Shown here: one piece after another, positions 31,249 through 42,190 of the stretch
Position numbering within the stretch: the first letter of the stretch is position 1
How the letters are laid out: each line of letters starts with the position of its first letter
From: Adiantum capillus-veneris
Taxonomy: Eukaryota > Streptophyta > Polypodiopsida > Polypodiales > Pteridaceae
Reading direction: 5' to 3'
Assembly: GCA_014529385.2 (NCBI GenBank)
Contig: CM043961.1
Coordinates: 10,654,478 to 10,718,477, forward strand
Length of the DNA stretch: 64,000 bases
Notes under the pieces: model-generated
What the model saw: only the letters and a program-made list of their open reading frames with translations
What the model was told of the DNA's origin: nothing
Databases searched by the model: none
Translations under genes and position numbers: made by a program

Positions 31249-32479
31249 TGAAACCGGCCCATAGGGCGGTAGACGTTAGCTTTCACCCGATTCTTTAACA
31301 CTTGACTATACGACACAAAGCAATGACTTAAAAGGAACCTATAACTGGGAATGGAATTACACTTCAAAACAAAAGCACGGCCAGGAAGCTAGAATGCTCC
31401 CAAGCAAACAGAGACACCTGTGGGCCCCAAAGGCTGGCGCCCCTTTCCGTATTTCTTTATTCTTTAACAGAGGGAATAAAAGCTGTGATTTCCTACAAGG
31501 TGCCCCGCACAATCTGGGCTGAATTCCATCTGTTCTTGCCTCATTTTGGCAGCATAACTGTACTAGGTCACTTCACAGTCAGTATCCCCACGCAATAGAT
31601 GACATTCCCGACGCATACGGACACTTTGCAAAACCTGCCGAGAATCTGCAGCAAGCTGAATTCTCTGTTTTCTGCACCGAAAATGCGCCAAATCACCTCT
31701 ATAGCTGCCCCTTCGCGTCCCCGAACCTCCTGGGGGTATTAGGGACCGTTTAGGGCTGAAACCCTACACCTGCAAAAATACACAGCAGGCTGTAATTCCC
31801 TGTTTCGGGCTCCGTTTCGCGTGCCGGTGACATCCGTAGCAAGTCCTTGAGCTCCCGCACTTGTAGGGCTACTTGCCCTTTGAATCGGACGAGATTTCGC
31901 ACGTGAAACCTCTCTGAATTCACCTGTACCTGCGGCGGATTAGCCACTAGCTAATCCAGGTATAAATTCAGCGCGACTTCTTCTTGCATGAGGAAAGTGC
32001 ATAGCAATGTGCCACTTGGCGCGTTTACAAGCCATTTCCTGTTTCGGGGTTGCCACCTAAGAATCTCCCGACCGGTTGCCCAGTTGACTTCGTGGCAGAG
32101 TAATAAAATGTTCCCCTTGACATTCCAAAGCTAATGACGCGAACACTTTTTCTAGTCCAAAAATAGCAGTTCCCTAAATTTTAGGAGATGCTTCCATGGC
32201 ACTCACACTGGTCATCTGATCATCAGTCACCACTGGAACCACATCGAAAAATGCAATGTTGGCCAACTATCAAGTGATTTACACTCGTAGCCCCACCGTG
32301 GCTAACCTTAGTCAATTTGCCCAACTTCAGTGCTCACTGGCCGTCCGGCCTAGACTCTCACTGTCCGCCTCACACCATGCACCTCGGGCATTGGCATTTC
32401 CAGAGGGGTGCTTTAAAACAAGTCAAATAAAATTCCCCAAAAAGAAATCAACAAGTAAAATTGCCACAGACTCGTGACA
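31249..32479 (-). repeat. G2 5' LTR (1231 bp)
   Basis: Starts TGTCACGAG and ends CCGGTTTCA on the minus strand. It is nearly collinear with 17158-18614 except for the extra segment in that copy. Target duplication TATGG follows on the plus strand at 32480-32484. Confidence 0.92.
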
Positions 32480-32484
32480 TATGG

Positions 32485-33640
32485 ATCCAGTGGTTCATCA
32501 CAGCTCATTGTCAGTACAGTCGAACCCCGACCCTGAGAAGCCCATCCCACCTGACAGATCTGACGAAGACCTGCTGTAGTGGTTGGAAGCTACCACATCG
32601 ATGCCGTGCTATGTAGTCTCTATTCAAGCCTCACCTGTGCCTGTAACACTCTCTCTCCCAGCTCCTTAGGCCGACACCAGTGTCCCAAGCCCTACAGCCA
32701 AAAGTGTGTCAGTCAAAGAAGTAAGTGGGTTAGTCCCTGACGACCATGATTCGAGTGTTCATCTGATGGAAGCCGTCGGCCTTGGTGAACCTATAAAACA
32801 TCACCAAAGGGGGAAGAAACCTCCTCTGCATGACCTCGCAATGTTCCACCTCTTCCTCTAACATCTCCCGGGGCTAAAGCCCCGCCCACTCAAAAGCACT
32901 CTGCTATGTCTGTGTTTGAAGACTTACCCTTCGAGGAGCTTCCACCAGGATGGTTATAAGAGGAGTATGCAGAGTTTCCAATCAATAAAACACCAGCCTA
33001 TGATGTCTCAAAGCTCCAAGAGGCAGCCCACTTTTCATCTTCCGAAGCACCCTCCCCAATTACACCTCCTTACCCGTTCAAAGAAGTCAACCTGGGCGAC
33101 CCTGACAACCCTAAGCACGTCCTATTAGGAGCCTGGTTATGGGAGCATCCTGCATTATTTGATCAGGTAATTTCTTTTATACACTCTTTTAAAGATATTT
33201 TTGCTTGGTCCTACAAGGATTTGGAAGGGATCCCACCTGAATTGGGTGTCCATACTATCCGTTTGGTTGAAGGGGCTAAGCCTGTCAGAGGCCGAGCTTA
33301 CAAGCTCAACCTAAAGTATGCAGAGGCTGTCAAGTCAGAGCTCAAAAAAATGCAAGAGGTAGGGATCATTGTACCTATGGAGCACTCTGAGTGGTTATCA
33401 CCCATGGTGATAGCACCCAAGCAGCGGTCCAAAAAAATCCGTGTGTACATAGATTACCGCGCTCTGAACAAGGTAACTATCCCATATGGTTTTCCCACAC
33501 CTTTCACTGAGCACGTGCTAGAAGATGTAGTAGGGCATGTATTGTACAGTTTCATGGATGGGTTCAATGGATACAATCAGTTGGGCATCCATCCAGGTGA
33601 TCAGCTTAAAAGGGCCTTCGTGACTCCCTGGGGTATTTTT
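32485..33640 (+). pseudogene. G3a pol: pre-RT region and start of reverse transcriptase
   Basis: It resumes the protein interrupted at 17157. The spacer (32485-33180) is low in conservation and has several stops and frameshifts. The frame 33221-33640 gives ELGVHTIRLVEGAKPVRGRA, YKLNLKYAEAVKSELKKMQE, EWLSPMVIAPKQRSKKIRVY and the RT segment FMDGFNGYNQLGIHPGDQLK. It ends at GIF where the hAT-like element was inserted. Confidence 0.87.
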
Positions 33641-34094
33641 CATAGTTACCCGGAACGGGAACGGGGAACGGGAACGGGAGGGTCCGGAATGGGACGGGAA
33701 CGGGGAGGAGGAGGGGGGCCGGAACGGGAACGGGGCTGGAACGGTCCACCTAAAGTAAGGATTGAATTACCTCTATTCACCTTAGTCTCAAATAAACTCC
33801 TAAACAACCCCAAAACTGCCCCCTAACCTACCCTCAAACTGCACTAAGTATGTTCCCCGAACAGCCCTAAATCTACCCCCAAAAGCCCACTTTTTTTCCC
33901 AAATGCATACTTTTTCCCGTTCTGCCCCAAGTATCGCCGTTCCGCCTCATGTTCCGCCTATTCCGGAACACCGTTCCGGTTACACCCCGTTCCGGAACGG
34001 CGTTCCATTCCCATCTCCGTTTCGGGAACGGGACTCATCCGGAACGTCGTTTCGGAACGTTTGGGCTATGTTCCCCCCGTTCCCTGTTACAGTG
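33641..34094 (+). mobile_element. hAT-like non-autonomous element (454 bp) in G3a RT
   Basis: Flanked by a perfect 8 bp duplication GTATTTTT (33633-33640 and 34095-34102). The left end is CATAGTTACCCGGAACGGG; the inverted right end is CACTGTAACAGGGAACGGG. Both arms are full of GGAACG/CGTTCC repeats. Removing the insert and one duplication restores collinearity with G3b RT. The 8 bp duplication and CA-starting ends suggest hAT; there is no transposase frame. Frames across it are chimeric. Confidence 0.85.
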
Positions 34095-34494
34095 GTATTT
34101 TTATCTACACTAGAATGTCGTTTGGATTGAAAAACACTCCACCTTCCTTCAATCGAGCAGTATATCTCATATTCTATCCTTTACTTACGGATCATCTTTG
34201 CATCTTCATGGACGATTTTTCGACCTTCTCAGGTGCTCAATGTTCAACCCCAGTGGAAAATCTAGAGGAGCATCTCGCTCAGCACACTACAGTTTTCCTC
34301 AGGTGGAGAGAGGCACGCCTAAAGCTCAATCCTAACAAATGTCATTTTTTGGTCACTGAGGGCACACTTCTAGGCCATGTGGTGTCTGCCAAAGGTTTAG
34401 CACATGACCCAGAGAAGATCGTGGCCATCTTGAAGTTACCACCTCCCATCGACCCGAAAGGTGTTCAGAGCTTTGTAGGCCTGTGTACCTCCCA
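34095..34494 (+). pseudogene. G3a reverse transcriptase, C-terminal part
   Basis: After the inserted element RT continues FIYTRMSFGLKNTPPSFNRA, LCIFMDDFSTFSGAQC (catalytic box FMDD), LKLNPNKCHFLVTEGTLLGH. An imperfect duplication of about 54 bp at 34441-34546 (two copies of a CAGAGCTTTGTAGGC segment) shifts the frame before RNase H. FMDD is the box typical of the plant Tat/Athila branch. Confidence 0.88.
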
Positions 34495-34556
34495 TCAACC
34501 GGAAAGGTCATCAGAGCTTTGTAGGCCACACAGGCTATCATCGCAGGTTTATACGA

Positions 34557-35160
34557 ATGTATGCACAGGTGGCTCAACCATTGACCCGACTCACTAGTGC
34601 TACTGTACCCTTTGAATGGTCAAACCCTGAGGCTGAAGCATTTGAATACCTCAAAAAGCGCCTAACTGAAGCACCTATTTTAGTGGCTCCAGATAGGTCT
34701 CTCCCTTTTCATGTGCATACTGATGCCAGTCAACTGGCTGTGGGGGCTGTGCTAACACAGCCTAGTAAGGAGTACAACCTGGATCGCCCTGTTCACTATG
34801 CAAGTCGCCTGCTCACCAAAGCAGAGCGCAACTACAGCATCACAGAAAGGGAAGGTTTGGCTATGGTGTATTCTTTCCACAAGTTTCATCATTACTTGTT
34901 AGGGGTTCACTTCACTATCATCATGAATCATCATGCTCTACGCTATCTTTTGAATAAACCCAAGTTGCAAGAAGAGTCTGGAGGTGGCTACTGATATTCC
35001 AGGAATTCAATTTCGAAGTAGTTCTTAGTCCATGCAAGCGGCATGTCATGGCCGACCATCTCTCTCACATACATACAAGTGAGCCCGATACTAGGGTTGA
35101 TGATGACTTTCCAGATAGTCATCTCTTTAAGGTCGACACGACCCCATAATGGTATGGAGA
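34557..35160 (+). pseudogene. G3a RNase H domain
   Basis: Contains MYAQVAQPLTRLTSATVPFE, PFHVHTDASQLAVGAVLTQP (RNase H Asp), HYASRLLTKAERNYSITERE and IIMNHHALRYLLNKPK. A frame change at about 34980 separates the tail (VMADHLSHIHT). G3b encodes the same domain at 43264-44118. Confidence 0.87.
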
Positions 35161-35161
35161 T

Positions 35162-36330
35162 GTGTTACATCTACTCTCTACTGGCCTATATCCTGAGAAT
35201 GCTTCTCCCTTGCAAAAAAGAAGACTCTTGCTGAAGTCTCGAACTTTCTCTTTGATTGGTGGACAGCTCTACAAATCTGGGCCAGATGGTGTGATGCGCA
35301 GGTGCGTCTCTCCTCACGAAGTGGACCACATTCTGGAAGATGCACACATTGGTCCTATAGGTGGCCATTACCCTGGTCACATCATGGTGCAAAAAATCTT
35401 ACAAACAGGCTTATGGTGGCCCTATCTATTCAGAGATGCTATTGCTCATGTCAAAATTTGTGATGTTTGTCAGCGAAGTGCGCCCAAGCCGAGTAAGCAA
35501 TCCAATCGCAGTCTGCAAGTATCTATGGCGTGGTTGCCCTTTGAGCGATGGGGCTTGGACTTCATTGGTCCAGCTAATCCACCTGCTCAACCCGACAATC
35601 GTAAGTATCTCCTATAGCAACGGATTATGCAACCAAGTGGGCCGAAGTGGTGGCTACCATCGACTGTACAATCGCCACTGTCGCAAAATTTTTGTATGAA
35701 AATATTTTTTGCAGGTTTGGGTGCCCTCTGGAAATCACCAGTGATCGAGGTAGTCATTTCGTCAACGACCTGCTCTCCACACTCCTCACGAACTATAAGA
35801 TTTTTCATCGCAAATCTTGCTCTTACTATCCTAGAGCAAATGGGCAAGCTGAGAGCACTAACAAAGTGCTAATCGCGCTTCTCAGGAAAGCTTGTCAACT
35901 GCATCCAACTTCTTGGGCTCAGGCTATCCTCGGCACAGTTTGGGCTTATCGCACCTCCTTCAAGGCAACCACTAACTACACCCCATTCCAGCTAGCTTTC
36001 GGTTTAGAAGCATTGGCACCATATGAGTTCAACTCAGGTTCAGCAAGAGTGCGAAGTGTTCGCGTCACAGCGGGGATGGCTTCCACAAACCTCTCTCGTC
36101 TCTCAATGTCAGAAGAAAGCAGGATGTTAGCTTCACATGCCTTCCAAGCCGAGCAACTTCGTCGCAAAGCGTGGCGATCACGCCATCTTAGAAAGCCAAA
36201 AATAACACAAGGTTCCTTAGTGCTACTCTATCAGGCTAAATATTTAAAGAAAGCTAAGAAGCTGGTCCCAGCATCGCAAGGGCCATTCATGGTACAAGAG
36301 ATTTTGCACACGGGGCTATCCAGCTAGTCA
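35162..36330 (+). pseudogene. G3a integrase
   Basis: HHCC zinc region: EVDHILEDAHIGPIGGHYPG then CDVCQRSAPKPSKQSN. Catalytic core: FERWGLDFIGPANP (Asp), EITSDRGSHFVNDLLST (Asp), SCSYYPRANGQAESTNKVL (Glu). The C-terminal part carries RKAWRSRHLRKPKITQGSL. There is no chromodomain. A stop at 35615-35617 and frameshifts near 35640 and 36325 break it. Confidence 0.9.
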
Positions 36331-37261
36331 CTCTGGCAGGCGTTCCCTTGCCACTAGTTCATGGATCAAGAATTAAGTGCTATCACTCACTTCCTTGAAT
36401 CTTTAGAAATCTGGGTATTTTATCCCTCCCACCAACAACCTTATGACTGTCCCATCCTCAGATCTCTCCGGCTTTCGACTCTATAAGTCTTCCTCTTGTC
36501 AGTTCGCATCTCAGTTGTAATCGGTGATCTTCAAAATTCTCCTCGTTTAACTGCGTGCATCAATTTGCTCTCTTATCATTGATAGAATTGGGCTTTTAGA
36601 TTCCTACTAGGATCTAGCGTTACTGCTCTGTTTGTTTCTACTGCCTCTCTCTCCTCATGGATTTGTTGAATGTCCGAGGTTCAGCTCTTGTTGATTGATC
36701 TTTGATTTTTGGTATTGTTCCTAACACATTCAAACCTGCTCTGCTGTATCTCCCTTCCCCTCTTATCTCTTATGGTGATCTCTCACACACACATTTAGTT
36801 CCTTGCCTTTCTAGTGCGATCTCTTTCGTAACACTCCTGCTCCCATACTCTTTTCTTTGCTCTTTCCCTCTCTCTCAGACGTACATACAAGTTTGCGCGA
36901 AGGTGAGAATGGTTGCTCTAACCTTTCTGATCGACCAGATCCTAGTTAAAGGAAGCAGGCATTTTTTTACGGGCAACCATTACAACTTCCTTTCTCTCTG
37001 GTGCACTATGCTGCAACACATCACAACTTCCTTTCTCCTTTCTCTCTAGTGCAGTATCTCCTTTCTCTCTGGTGCAGTATGCCTTTTACTCCTCACCACC
37101 CCTCTCTAGCTAAATTCCCCTCGCCCACCCTCAACTCCCTCGCCTTACCCCCCTTCCAGCGTTCCCTCTGCTCTAGCCCTTCAACAACCCTACCTCGCCC
37201 ACCCTCTAAAACCCACCCTCGCCCTTACCCTCTATTGCCCTCGCCCCTACCCTCTAAACCC
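36331..37261 (+). other. G3a 3' non-coding region
   Basis: Pyrimidine-rich sequence after integrase, with repeats of TTTCTCTCTGGTGCA(G/C)TATG near 36985-37080. No frame resembles the accessory frame of G3b at 38635-40700. It passes into CCCTCGCCC-rich minisatellite. Confidence 0.5.
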
Positions 37262-37430
37262 CCTCTCGCACCTACCCACTAAAAAAACTCCCTCACCCCT
37301 AGCCTCTAACCCCTCTCGCCCCTAGCCTCTAACCCCTCTCGCCCCTAGCCTCTAACCCCTCTCGCCCCTGCCCACTAAAACCCTCTCGCCCCTAGCCTCT
37401 AACCCCTCTCGCCCCTGCCCACTAAAACCC
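37262..37430 (+). repeat. C-rich minisatellite, 23 bp period
   Basis: Tandem units of CCCCTAGCCTCTAACCCCTCTCG alternate with a variant containing GCCCACTAAAACCC, about 7 units. A related G-rich array (on the plus strand) lies at 40900-41470 in G3b, in the corresponding position after pol. The array ends exactly where sequence switches to the oppositely oriented G3c. Confidence 0.85.
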
Positions 37431-37695
37431 TTTGCGCCTTACTAAGCCGCAACCATGGTCTACCAATCAGCAAAGGGAATCCTCCCTCCATCTGAGGAAG
37501 ACTCACCACCAAAAAATCCAAGCTAAATGTGAAGTCTTGTACCTTCAAAGGCACCTTCTCTACTATGCCCACAGGGTAGACTGTCCTCCCGTCTGCCAAT
37601 GTAACAGTGAATGGAGCAGGGCGGGTAGGCAACAGACCTAAGGCTAACATGGTAAATTCGGGCATCAGATTGGTTCCAGACCCACCATCCACTAT
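37431..37695 (-). pseudogene. G3c protease fragment
   Basis: The minus-strand frame reads MDGGSGTNLMPEFTMLALGL (active-site region), TVYPVGIVEKVPLKVQDFTF and GGFPLLIGRPWLRL, then breaks at 37430 into the minisatellite of G3a. Its upstream codons (GHQFSGV) are 11 kb away at 48943, because G3b is inserted between. This is therefore the other half of G3c. Confidence 0.85.
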
Positions 37696-37700
37696 GACGC

Positions 37701-38568
37701 TGTAGCACGGATAATGTGTCGTGCTCTCTACAGTGGGTGGTCCTCAGTGCAATGTGCGTGACAATCTCACTCAAACAAACTGAATCTCCCTCAAACAGAC
37801 TGAACAGAAAGGAAACAATAGACGTCAACAGAGCTCACAAAGACACAACAGCAGACCACAACATATGACTCGACTATCTCAAAGACTGATACAGACTCTG
37901 GCGTGGCAGCACACTCAGCTCCAGTCCAGGACTCACACGTACAATGGGGGTGTCGAGGCTCAGATGTGCGGGGAGGGTGAAGACGTGCTCTGTGTATCGA
38001 CTCACTCTAGACGGCTACGTACAAGATAATGCCACTAGCCCAAAACGACTACTCATATGTACAATCAAGAGCCACCAACGGCTCATAAAGAACATCATCT
38101 AAGTCTATCCCCACTGGGTGGCGGTGGTGACCTAGCCACGATGTCCACTAGACCACCCTATCCCTGCCACGTGTCTCTGCCCAACGAGTCCGTCTAGTGT
38201 GAACCGATCAGACCAAAGATCAGAACAATGGGGGCGTTGAGGCTCAGATGTGCCGGGATGGTGAAGACGTGCTCTGTGTATCGACTCACTCTAGATGGCT
38301 ACGTACAAGATAATGCCACTGGCCCAAAACGACTACTCATATGTACAATCATCAAGAGCCACCAACGGCTTATAAAGAACATCATCTAAGTCTATCCCCA
38401 CTGGGTGGCGGTGGTGACCTGGCCACGATGTCCACTAGACCACGCTATCCTTTCCACGTGTCTCTGCACAACGAGTCCGTCTAGTGTGAACCGATCAGAC
38501 CAAAGACCAACTGACCAAAGCCCAACTGTAAACTAACTGTCCTATGAAAGTGATTGTAGCCTGCTACA
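37701..38568 (-). repeat. G3b 3' LTR (868 bp) with U3 duplication
   Basis: Minus strand: starts TGTAGCAGGCTACA, ends CCGTGCTACA. It is 282 bp longer than the 5' LTR because of a tandem duplication with 284 bp period (37941-38224 and 38225-38508). Each unit holds an ACACGTGG motif (CCACGTGT on plus at 38167-38174 and 38454-38461), a G-box/ABRE-like core. Confidence 0.92.
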
Positions 38569-38634
38569 GGTTGCCCGCCACAAGACCGCTGCCCGTCCCG
38601 GAGAGCGGAACTAAAGAATTGAAATATCGGCGAT

Positions 38635-40700
38635 CTACTGTTGGCGGTTCGATGATGGAGGAGGAGGAGGAGGCTGATAGAAAGGTGGGTAAGGAGATGG
38701 AGGCCAAGTGTATGGTGAGGGGTAGTGGCCATGAGGAGGGTACATCGGGTATGGAGTAGCCACCCCATGAGCAGCAGGCTGCATCGGGTGAGGGTGAGTA
38801 GGTGGAGCTGGTGGAAACCCAGGAAAAGACTGGGCAAGCTGAGAGGGTGGAACAAGTTGTTGGAATCGAGGGAAGCCGTAGAAGTGCTGAGGAAAGGTTG
38901 GGGACTGGGAGGGGGAGGAGGGTCCATGAAATTGTGATGAGACCGATCCTGCTGTCTTAGACTCCATATTGGTAGGATTTGCTTTCTCTGCTGTTTGAGA
39001 ATCCCCTCAATGTGCTTTGGGAACGTCCGTCTGTGTCTGTATCTGTGTTGCCATAGCAGGAACTTGCGGAGAAACCAGGGTTGTAGTTGTAGTTTTAGCT
39101 GTAGCTAGAACTGTCTGTGAAATGGCTACAGCTTGGTATTTTGCACATGAGGGACACAGTGTATGTACCACAGGAGAGAGGTCCTCAACTGCTGCGGTCA
39201 TATCATTTGCCTCTACTAACTGTTTTTGCTGAGTGTGGACAATATGTTTGAGGTCCACTACCTGTTGAGTTAAGATTCTTATGCGATCTTGAGTTGTAGC
39301 AATGAAATTGTCCCTATCCATCGCTCATTGAAGATGAGCTTGCACTTCCCTTGTCATACCGTCATAGCAAGCGCGATGCAGACCATTGGTACCTTGCAAT
39401 GAGAGGGCTACATTCATAATCGTCGAAATGGCTCTTCTGTCCACATCTAAAATTCTGTCGGCCTGAGACGCAAAAGTCTCATATATGTCATGCTTTTCAT
39501 ACGTAGGTGTCCCAGAGCTAGATGCCCCTGCAGTACCCCTAGGTGCCCCTGCACTAAGAGTAATACGTGGTGCTGGCGACACAACTGGAGGTTGTGTTTT
39601 AGTGACTGCAACACTACTCACAAGAGGTGGTGTGAAAGTTGAGGTGGTCACAGAAGTAGACATACGCACTGTTGGTGTTGTAGTATGGACGTCAGAGATT
39701 TTGACCTGTGATTCTGAGAAGGGTAGTGTTGCTATTTGCTCAGACGAATCTTTTTGTACCTTTTCCCTCTTGCGCAAGATGCCTTTCCCTTTGGCCATTT
39801 TGGAACGGTCTTGTTCTTTTGGATCATCTTGAAGGGTGAGAACAACTGTTGCATCTGCCTTTTGCTCCATAATCTGCACTACCCAATACATAATAGGGGC
39901 TGCATAGCAATTGAACCTTTCCGTTTTCCCTTTACGCTGAGTCCGAAAACGCTTTGCCCTATCTTGTAGCGCTTTAAACAGCAGATGGTGAAATGGATAC
40001 GGCAGGCAGTGGTAGAGACAAAAAAAAGCATCGCATATTGTTGGAGAACCTGGAGAAGATGGAACCCCCTTTCTTTCCGGTGTGCGCAGTAAAAAATAAT
40101 ACTGTAACACTGAATGTGAGTCTGGATGTGAGTCCAACAAAAGTTCGTGACAAGCATTTGCAGTTTCTTTTGGTGAGAGATTCGAGAAGGTTTTGGTTGC
40201 GGACAGAGGTGCCAGCACAGTCAATATTCCCATAGCCTGTCCGATATCCTCCACTGTAAGTGTAGTACCATTCAGCTTTGGAAAAGTGAGCAAGAGGGAA
40301 CTTAGCTTAGCAGTAGAGATATTACAGGACAAACCCTGAGCCAAATTTTGAAGGCCCAAGTGTATCATTTGCTGCTGAGAGAACACATCCTTGAGTGCCG
40401 AGTTAGGCGCCTGTAAATGATATATTATTAGTAAAGGTATCTTGGAGAGGGCACCAGACGGGCGAGGCACCTGGAGAGTGGTGACCTTGTCAGCAGTGAC
40501 TTATTGGGGTGAATCTTCCTCTGAAGATTCCTCTCAAAGCTGCTCTGAACTAGGAGCATAGTCTAATTTACTGTCAGAGCTATCCCCAAAGCCAGAGGAC
40601 TCTTCCTCTGATTGGAGATGCTTTTCTCTATTCTGACTGTGCCAAGGACTTCCACTGAGAAACTTGGGTAGCAGGGTGACGGAGCTTGGGAGGCACCCTG
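38635..40700 (-). pseudogene. G3b accessory ORF between integrase and 3' LTR
   Basis: One frame runs for about 680 codons with only four stops (TGA near 40532, TAA near 40502, TGA at 39325-39327 and 39007-39009). It is in the sense of the element. Parts: an acidic SEEESSGFGD start; a helical domain of about 250 residues (LGLQNLAQGLSCNISTAKLS, HELLLDSHPDSHSVLQYYF); a basic KGKGILRKREKVQK stretch; an STP-rich linker; a coiled coil (RIRILTQQVVDLKHIVHTQQ); a CPSC motif; and a Pro/Tyr-rich tail. I recognise no family. Position equals the extra/env-like ORF of some Tat/Athila elements; no membrane segment is evident. Confidence 0.65.
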
Positions 40701-40879
40701 GCTATGGGGAGAGGTTGGAGTCAGGAGTACGCTTGGCGCTTCTGATATGAAGAAGTTGAGGCTAATGTACGTTTAAATTGAAGCTAAAGCCAGGTAAGTA
40801 AGCTTTCGCTTTCTAGATGTTTTCTTTTTTTAATGTGCTTTTCTGGTCTTTGCTTTTTTTCTTTTTCTGATTGCCTTTG

Positions 40880-41470
40880 GCGCAGCAGCTAGGAGGCGAG
40901 GGCGCTGGGAGGGAGAGGGCTGAGGACGGCGAGGGACTTAAGGGGCTTTAGGGGCGAGGGCGAGGGCGAGGGGTTAGGTGAGGGCAAGGTGGAGGGTCGA
41001 GGATGAGGGGAAGGGGAGGGCTAGGGCGAGGGCGAGGGGAGGGAAAGGCGAGAGGCGAGGGCGAGGGGTTAGGTGAGGGCGAGGTGGAGGGTCGAGGGCG
41101 AGGGGAAGGGGAGGGCTAGGGCAAGGGCGAGGGTGAGGGGGGGCGAGGCGAGGGGGAAGGGTGGGCTAGGGCGAGGGCGAGGGGAGGGACAAGGCGAGAG
41201 GCTAGGGGGCTAGAGGAGAGGGCGAGGGGGAACAAAGGCGAGAGGCGAGGGGCTAGAGGCCAGGGAATGGGAAAGGGCGAGGGTATAGGGGCGAGGGCGA
41301 GGGTATAGGGGCGAGGGGTAGTGAGCGCTATAGGGGATAAGGGGGGTGAGGGCGAGGGGAAGGGGAGGGCTAGGGCTAGGGGCGAGGGAATGGGAGAGGG
41401 CGAGTGGCGAGGGAATAGGGGATAAGTTAGGGCGAGGGAAAGGGGAGGGCTAGGGGTGAAAACAGAGGGT
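40880..41470 (-). repeat. G-rich array (GGGCGAGGGCGAGGG type) in G3b
   Basis: Irregular tandem GGGCGAGG, GGGGAGGGCTAGG and GGTTAGG(T/G) units. On the element strand this is C-rich and corresponds to the C-rich minisatellite of G3a at 37080-37430. It therefore seems a standing internal component of the G3 family, located between pol and the 3' accessory region. It is not telomeric TTTAGGG. Confidence 0.8.
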
Positions 41471-42190
41471 GGTAGAGGAAGAAGAAGAGAATTTTAACGT
41501 GCAGGAAACTATTCAGAGATCATAAAGATCAAGCCGAGGAGTTGAACGCAAGACCTGCTATTGAAGAGGGTGCGATTGAAAAAGGTTTTTGAAGAGGAAA
41601 AAGAAAATGGCATAGACAATCTTCCCCACGTGGTTATAGAAAGACCGTTACGGAGGGGTTAGGGGAGGGGTTAATGGTATTTTCAAGGCACTCACAAGCA
41701 AAAAGAAGAAGAAATCAAAGGGAAGGAGTGAGTTACAGCAGAAGCAATACACATCAGGTACAGGTACAGCAACCTTCATAAATACCCCACTCAAGAATAC
41801 TCATGCATTTATGCATAGTAAGAGAACTGAGTTTCACATGAGACGCTATAGATCAAGGAATTCTGTGCTTTGAAAAAGGCCCGAGTCGGGGTTGAGGAGA
41901 ATAGGTTATGCCCCAGACTAGAATCATTCCTGCACACACAACACAAGGGATTTACACAGGACAGAGATTGAAGACAGAGAGGGAAGGGTAGAGTTGATCC
42001 AATTCCGGAATCAAACCCATTGAGCTTAACAGAGTCTGCAGAAAGAGAGGTGTTTAAGGAGAGGGTGTATGAAATAAGATGAAAAGGAACAGCAAGGATG
42101 CCGAAGATAGTGATTCTAAGGTTACTTAAAGGTTCAGAAATCGGCAAGCTCACATATGATTGTAGACCGGTTAGACCCTTGAGCGGCAGC
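41471..42190 (-). other. G3b spacer after integrase
   Basis: A 137-codon frame (41809-42222) overlaps the integrase end but has no recognisable family. The rest is AT-richer non-coding sequence. It does not align visibly with the corresponding stretch of G3a. Confidence 0.5.

Larger units (their letters stand above)
17158..32479 (-). mobile_element. G2: chromodomain Ty3/gypsy element (chromovirus) nested in G3a
   Basis: Complete minus-strand element: 5' LTR 31249-32479, PBS 31232-31248, gag, protease, RT, RNase H, integrase with chromodomain, PPT 18615-18624, 3' LTR 17158-18614. Target duplication TATGG on both sides. LINE C (19912-26764) is inserted within integrase. By eye the LTRs show 12 substitutions over about 210 aligned bases, so insertion is not recent. 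Coding frames carry stops, so it is inactive. Confidence 0.92.
13897..37430 (+). mobile_element. G3a: Tat/Athila-like gypsy element, broken by nested insertions
   Basis: Plus-strand element with a 5'-truncated left LTR (13897-14291), leader, gag (14762-16556), protease (16578-17157), then the inserted G2 (17158-32479) with target duplication TATGG, then pol continuing at 32485 to integrase end at 36330. A hAT-like element (33641-34094) sits inside RT. It ends in C-rich minisatellite at about 37430, abutting G3c in opposite orientation; its right LTR is missing. The FMDDF reverse transcriptase box and RWGLDFIGP integrase motif resemble the plant Tat/Athila branch. Confidence 0.85.

Noticed and set aside
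37262-37430. CCCTAACC-like repeats that look telomeric
   Set aside because: The unit is a 23 bp minisatellite, not (CCCTAAA)n, and it lies inside a retrotransposon.
37701-38568. Regular repeated blocks that could suggest a CRISPR-like array
   Set aside because: Only two units of 284 bp within an LTR; no short repeats with spacers, and the context is a eukaryotic retrotransposon.
40880-41470. Possible satellite or centromeric repeat
   Set aside because: Irregular units confined to one place in G3b with a counterpart in G3a; it belongs to the element.
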